Source: Hoeflea sp. (lineage in GTDB: Bacteria; Pseudomonadota; Alphaproteobacteria; Rhizobiales; Rhizobiaceae). Taken from it: 64,000 nt of DNA. The stretch spans positions 492 to 64,491 of the forward strand of contig NZ_NVXQ01000007.1 of assembly GCF_002733955.1 (NCBI RefSeq), in the 5' to 3' direction. Every line of letters starts with the position of its first letter. Position 1 is the first letter of the stretch. Positions 61,730 through 64,000 of this stretch are shown one piece after another. Position numbers and translations under genes: made by a program. A model generated the notes under the pieces. That model had not been told where the DNA came from. It saw only the letters and a list, made by a program, of their open reading frames with translations, and made no database searches.

Positions 61730-61807
61730 GGCAAATTCCGCCATGTCCGCAACAGCTTTGTCGAGACGGATTGCGGCTGATCAAGGGAATGACATGGAGC
61801 ACACAAC

Positions 61808-62479
61808 TTGAAGGCTAGAGCGACGGAAACCCAGCGCAAGACCCGCATCCAGATGGAGAACGAGGAACGGATCCTCGATGCGGCGCTGGAGGAGTTTTCC
61901 GCGCATGGCTTTCGTGGCGCCACCATCGACCGGATCGCCGAGCATGCCGGCATGTCAAAGCCCAATCTCTTGTATTACTTCCGCCGCAAGCAGGACATGT
62001 ATGAAGCGCTGATCGCGCGTCTGCTTGAAACCTGGCTGGAGCCGTTGAAGGAGCTTGATGCGTCCGGCGACCCTTTGCCGGAACTGCAATCCTACATTCG
62101 CCGCAAGCTTGAAATGGCCCGTGACTTCCCGCGCGAGAGCCGGCTTTTTGCCAACGAAATCCTGCAGGGCGCCCCGCGCATCAAGCGCTTACTCGAAAGC
62201 GAGCTCAAGCCCCTGGTGGATGAGAAGGTCGAGGTCTTGCGCGGCTGGATGAAAGACGGGCAGATCAACCCGGTTGATGCCCGCCACCTGATCTTCTCGA
62301 TCTGGTCAACCACGCAGCATTACGCCGATTTCGATACGCAGGTGCAGGTGATCCTGGGGCCGGACCGGGGATCGGAAGGCCGTTTCGAGGACGCCGCGCG
62401 CTATCTCGAAACCCTGTTTCTCGATGGGCTGCGGCCTCAGACAAGCAAAAGAGATACGCCGCGCGTGCGTACCCCTTGA
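61808..62479 (+). CDS. rutR: TetR-family pyrimidine regulator RutR
   Basis: A 223-residue TetR-type repressor closely similar to E. coli RutR: FSAHGFRGATIDRIAEHAGM, SKPNLLYYFRRKQDMYEALI, IRRKLEMARDFPRESRLFANE and HLIFSIWSTTQHYADFDTQV. RutR binds uracil or thymine, which releases it from DNA. TTG 61808 has GGAG eight bases upstream; ATG 61856 would cut into the lead segment. It diverges from, and should repress, the pyrimidine-degradation operon. Confidence 0.92.
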   Translation: MKARATETQRKTRIQMENEERILDAALEEFSAHGFRGATIDRIAEHAGMSKPNLLYYFRRKQDMYEALIARLLETWLEPLKELDASGDPLPELQSYIRRKLEMARDFPRESRLFANEILQGAPRIKRLLESELKPLVDEKVEVLRGWMKDGQINPVDARHLIFSIWSTTQHYADFDTQVQVILGPDRGSEGRFEDAARYLETLFLDGLRPQTSKRDTPRVRTP

Positions 62480-62491
62480 GCTTGCGGGTCG

Positions 62492-63250
62492 TCAGCTGAT
62501 CAGGCCGACGGCGCGACGGCCTTCCTCGGTTTTCAGCGAGAAATCATCACCGTCATGGGCGCGGCCGGCATCGGTCGCCAGCCAGGCGATCGCCTCGCCG
62601 ACCCATTCGGGGGAGATATGCTGTGACCAGTTGAGCTGGCTGACGGGATTGATGCCGGAGTCCTTGATCGACCGCTGCATGTCGGTGGCCACGGTTCCGG
62701 GCGACAGGCCGACCACCCGGACGTTGTCGTCAATGCTTTCCCGGTGCGCATTGCGGGTCAGCGACAGGACAGCGGCCTTGGTGGCGCAATAATGGCTCCA
62801 GCCTTCCAGTGCAGCAACGGCCGCGCCGGAGGAGATATTGATGATGACGCCGCCGCCCTGCTTTTTCATCACCGGAATCGCGGCGCGCAGACCGTGGTAG
62901 ACGCCCTTCAGATTGACATCGACAACCTGATCCCAGGCATCAGGATCGGAGTCCTCGATGCGGGCAATCGGGTCGATCAGGCCAGCATTGTTGACCAGAA
63001 TGTCGAGGCTGCCAAAACGGGAGATAGCCTTGGCGACGGCCGCGTCGACATCGCTGTAGCGGGCCACGTCGCAGGCGACAGCCAGCGCCTTGTCGCCGAT
63101 TTCCGCGGCGATCCGCTCGCAATCGGATGTCGACCGGGCTGCCAGCACGACGTTCGCGCCGTATCCGGCCAGGATGCGGCTTGCTGCTTCGCCAATGCCG
63201 CGGCTGGCGCCCGTGATCAGGGCTGACTTGCCGGTAAGGTCAATGCTCAT
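62492..63250 (-). CDS. Short-chain dehydrogenase/reductase
   Basis: A 252-residue classical SDR with TGASRGIGEAASRIL (about 14-28), NNAGLIDPIA, the active-site Ser in NISSGAAVAAL and YCATKAAVLSL (Tyr/Lys). ATG 63250 is preceded by AAGGAT. The substrate is unknown. It converges with rutR and diverges from arsC; neither neighbour clearly indicates its role. Variation in the C-terminal region gives no further clue. Confidence 0.87.
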   Translation of the reverse strand: MSIDLTGKSALITGASRGIGEAASRILAGYGANVVLAARSTSDCERIAAEIGDKALAVACDVARYSDVDAAVAKAISRFGSLDILVNNAGLIDPIARIEDSDPDAWDQVVDVNLKGVYHGLRAAIPVMKKQGGGVIINISSGAAVAALEGWSHYCATKAAVLSLTRNAHRESIDDNVRVVGLSPGTVATDMQRSIKDSGINPVSQLNWSQHISPEWVGEAIAWLATDAGRAHDGDDFSLKTEEGRRAVGLIS

Positions 63251-63406
63251 TGGGTAATCCTTCGTCTCGGGAGCTTTCAACCACCGATAGCGCAGGATTT
63301 TGCAATGGCCAAGCGGGGGAGCAGCAAAGGTCTCCCAATTTGGCGTTCTCCAAAGCAGGTCACGGGAGCAGGGAAAAGCCAGGGGAGCACTCCTCTCATC
63401 CTATTA

Positions 63407-63427
63407 ATCAAGAAATCTTGATATAAC
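63407..63427 (+). promoter_or_regulatory. ArsR-type operator overlapping the arsC promoter
   Basis: ATCAAG (63407-63412) and CTTGAT (63417-63422) form a perfect inverted repeat around AAAT, matching the ATCAAG half-sites used by ArsR repressors. A likely -10, TATAAC (63422-63427), overlaps its right end. The remaining part of the 240-base gap shows nothing else. Confidence 0.65.
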
Positions 63428-63490
63428 GCTGGCATTGCGTGCAGGCATGCGCTAAGCGGGGCAAAAGACGCAAGGGCGAAGGAGCCGATC

Positions 63491-63895
63491 ATGAGCATTG
63501 TCATTCATCACAACCCCGGATGCGGGACGTCGCGGAACGTGCTGGAGATCATCCGGGCGTTTGCAGAAGAGCCGGTGGTCGTCGAATATCTGGAAACCGG
63601 CTGGACACGTCCGCAGCTGCAGGCGCTGTTTGCGGCCGCCGACCTGACGCCGCGCGCAGCTCTGCGGGTGACGAAATCGCCGGCCGAAGAGCTGGGCCTC
63701 ACCGATCCGTCCGTCAGCGATGAAGCCATTCTCGATGCGATGCTTAAGCATCCGGTGCTGGTCAACCGGCCGATTGTTTGCACACCGAAGGGCGTGGCCC
63801 TGTGCCGACCTTCGGAAGCCGTGTTTGCGCTTCTCGATGTTGCCTCCGGCACGCGCTACACCAAGGAAGACGGCGAGGTGATTGTCGCACCATGA
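63491..63895 (+). CDS. arsC: Arsenate reductase (glutaredoxin-dependent type)
   Basis: A 134-residue ArsC reducing arsenate to arsenite with glutathione/glutaredoxin. The active-site Cys is in HHNPGCGTSRNVLEII (Cys11), and the substrate arginines lie in RVTKSPAEEL and VNRPIVCTPKGVALCRPSE. AAGGAG precedes the ATG. It overlaps arsH by four bases. No arsR or arsenite exporter is inside the window; these may lie downstream. Confidence 0.93.
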   Translation: MSIVIHHNPGCGTSRNVLEIIRAFAEEPVVVEYLETGWTRPQLQALFAAADLTPRAALRVTKSPAEELGLTDPSVSDEAILDAMLKHPVLVNRPIVCTPKGVALCRPSEAVFALLDVASGTRYTKEDGEVIVAP

Positions 63896-64000
63896 TGAAG
63901 GACATGCCCAATATCGAACCGGGCAGTTTCTTGCGTCCGGACATTGAAAAGCTGGCCTTGCCCGGCGAGCCCGGTCACCCGCCGCGGGTGCTGATGCTCT
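63892..64000 (+). CDS. arsH: ArsH NADPH-dependent FMN reductase, N-terminal fragment
   Basis: The first 36 codons of a gene cut by the window end. ATG 63892 overlaps the arsC stop (ATGA). The visible residues, including IEPGSFLRPDIEKLALPG and HPPRVLML, match the variable N-terminus of ArsH just before its flavodoxin core. ArsH oxidises trivalent methyl- and aryl-arsenicals. The arsC-arsH pairing supports the call despite the short length. Confidence 0.7.
   Translation, partial: MMKDMPNIEPGSFLRPDIEKLALPGEPGHPPRVLML

Overview
This is a GC-rich alphaproteobacterial chromosome segment, most likely from the Hyphomicrobiales (Rhizobiales). The strongest lineage evidence is a recognisable RirA iron regulator (46404-46862) with an Irr-type box upstream. 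Uptake by TRAP and ABC systems, RutR-controlled reductive pyrimidine breakdown and abundant C1/methylated-amine enzymes also fit that group. A marine genus such as Hoeflea is a guess from overall flavour, not shown here. I saw no rRNA, tRNA, CRISPR array, transposase or phage gene. No stretch above 300 bases lacks a gene or gene remnant.

Layout. 1-393: 3' end of a multicopper oxidase. 491-5690: GntR regulator, a decayed aldehyde dehydrogenase, then a TPP decarboxylase, an FMN 2-hydroxyacid dehydrogenase and a ketopantoate-reductase-like enzyme. 5896-11231: sugar ABC transporter closely matching YtfQ-YtfR-YtfT-YjfF, with a FadR-type regulator. 11254-21748: uronate catabolism. kdgK and a GntR regulator diverge from the long operon uxaC-dctPQM-kdgF-kduI-kduD-uxuB-uxuA. 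It should take glucuronate and 4,5-unsaturated uronates to 2-keto-3-deoxygluconate, which KdgK phosphorylates. 21810-25256: Lrp regulator, universal stress protein, Na+/amino acid symporter, haem-binding membrane protein. 25306-35180: LysR regulator facing two tandem dimethylglycine/sarcosine-dehydrogenase-like proteins, an MttB-family methyltransferase, an ALDH and a beta-hydroxyacid dehydrogenase, probably a methylated-amine pathway. 35301-48718: a mixed region with a site-2 protease, IclR regulator, self-sufficient CYP116B P450, glycosyltransferase, GGDEF-EAL protein, AbrB-family membrane protein, Mrp ATPase, serine hydrolase, RirA and alpha-glucosidase. 48721-62479: nucleobase catabolism, with adenine deaminase, an NMT1-type ABC transporter, dihydropyrimidinase, class II aldolase, N-carbamoyl-beta-alanine hydrolase, malonate/methylmalonate semialdehyde dehydrogenase, beta-alanine aminotransferase and divergent RutR. 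62492-64000: an SDR, then arsC and the start of arsH.

The most unusual items are: a 122-residue DUF559 nuclease gene framed almost exactly by two inverted GC-rich palindromic repeats inside the pyrimidine operon; a 12-nt stem that hides the ribosome binding site of the site-2 protease; nested inverted repeats before the GGDEF-EAL gene; and the MttB/paired-dehydrogenase cluster with no corrinoid partner in view.
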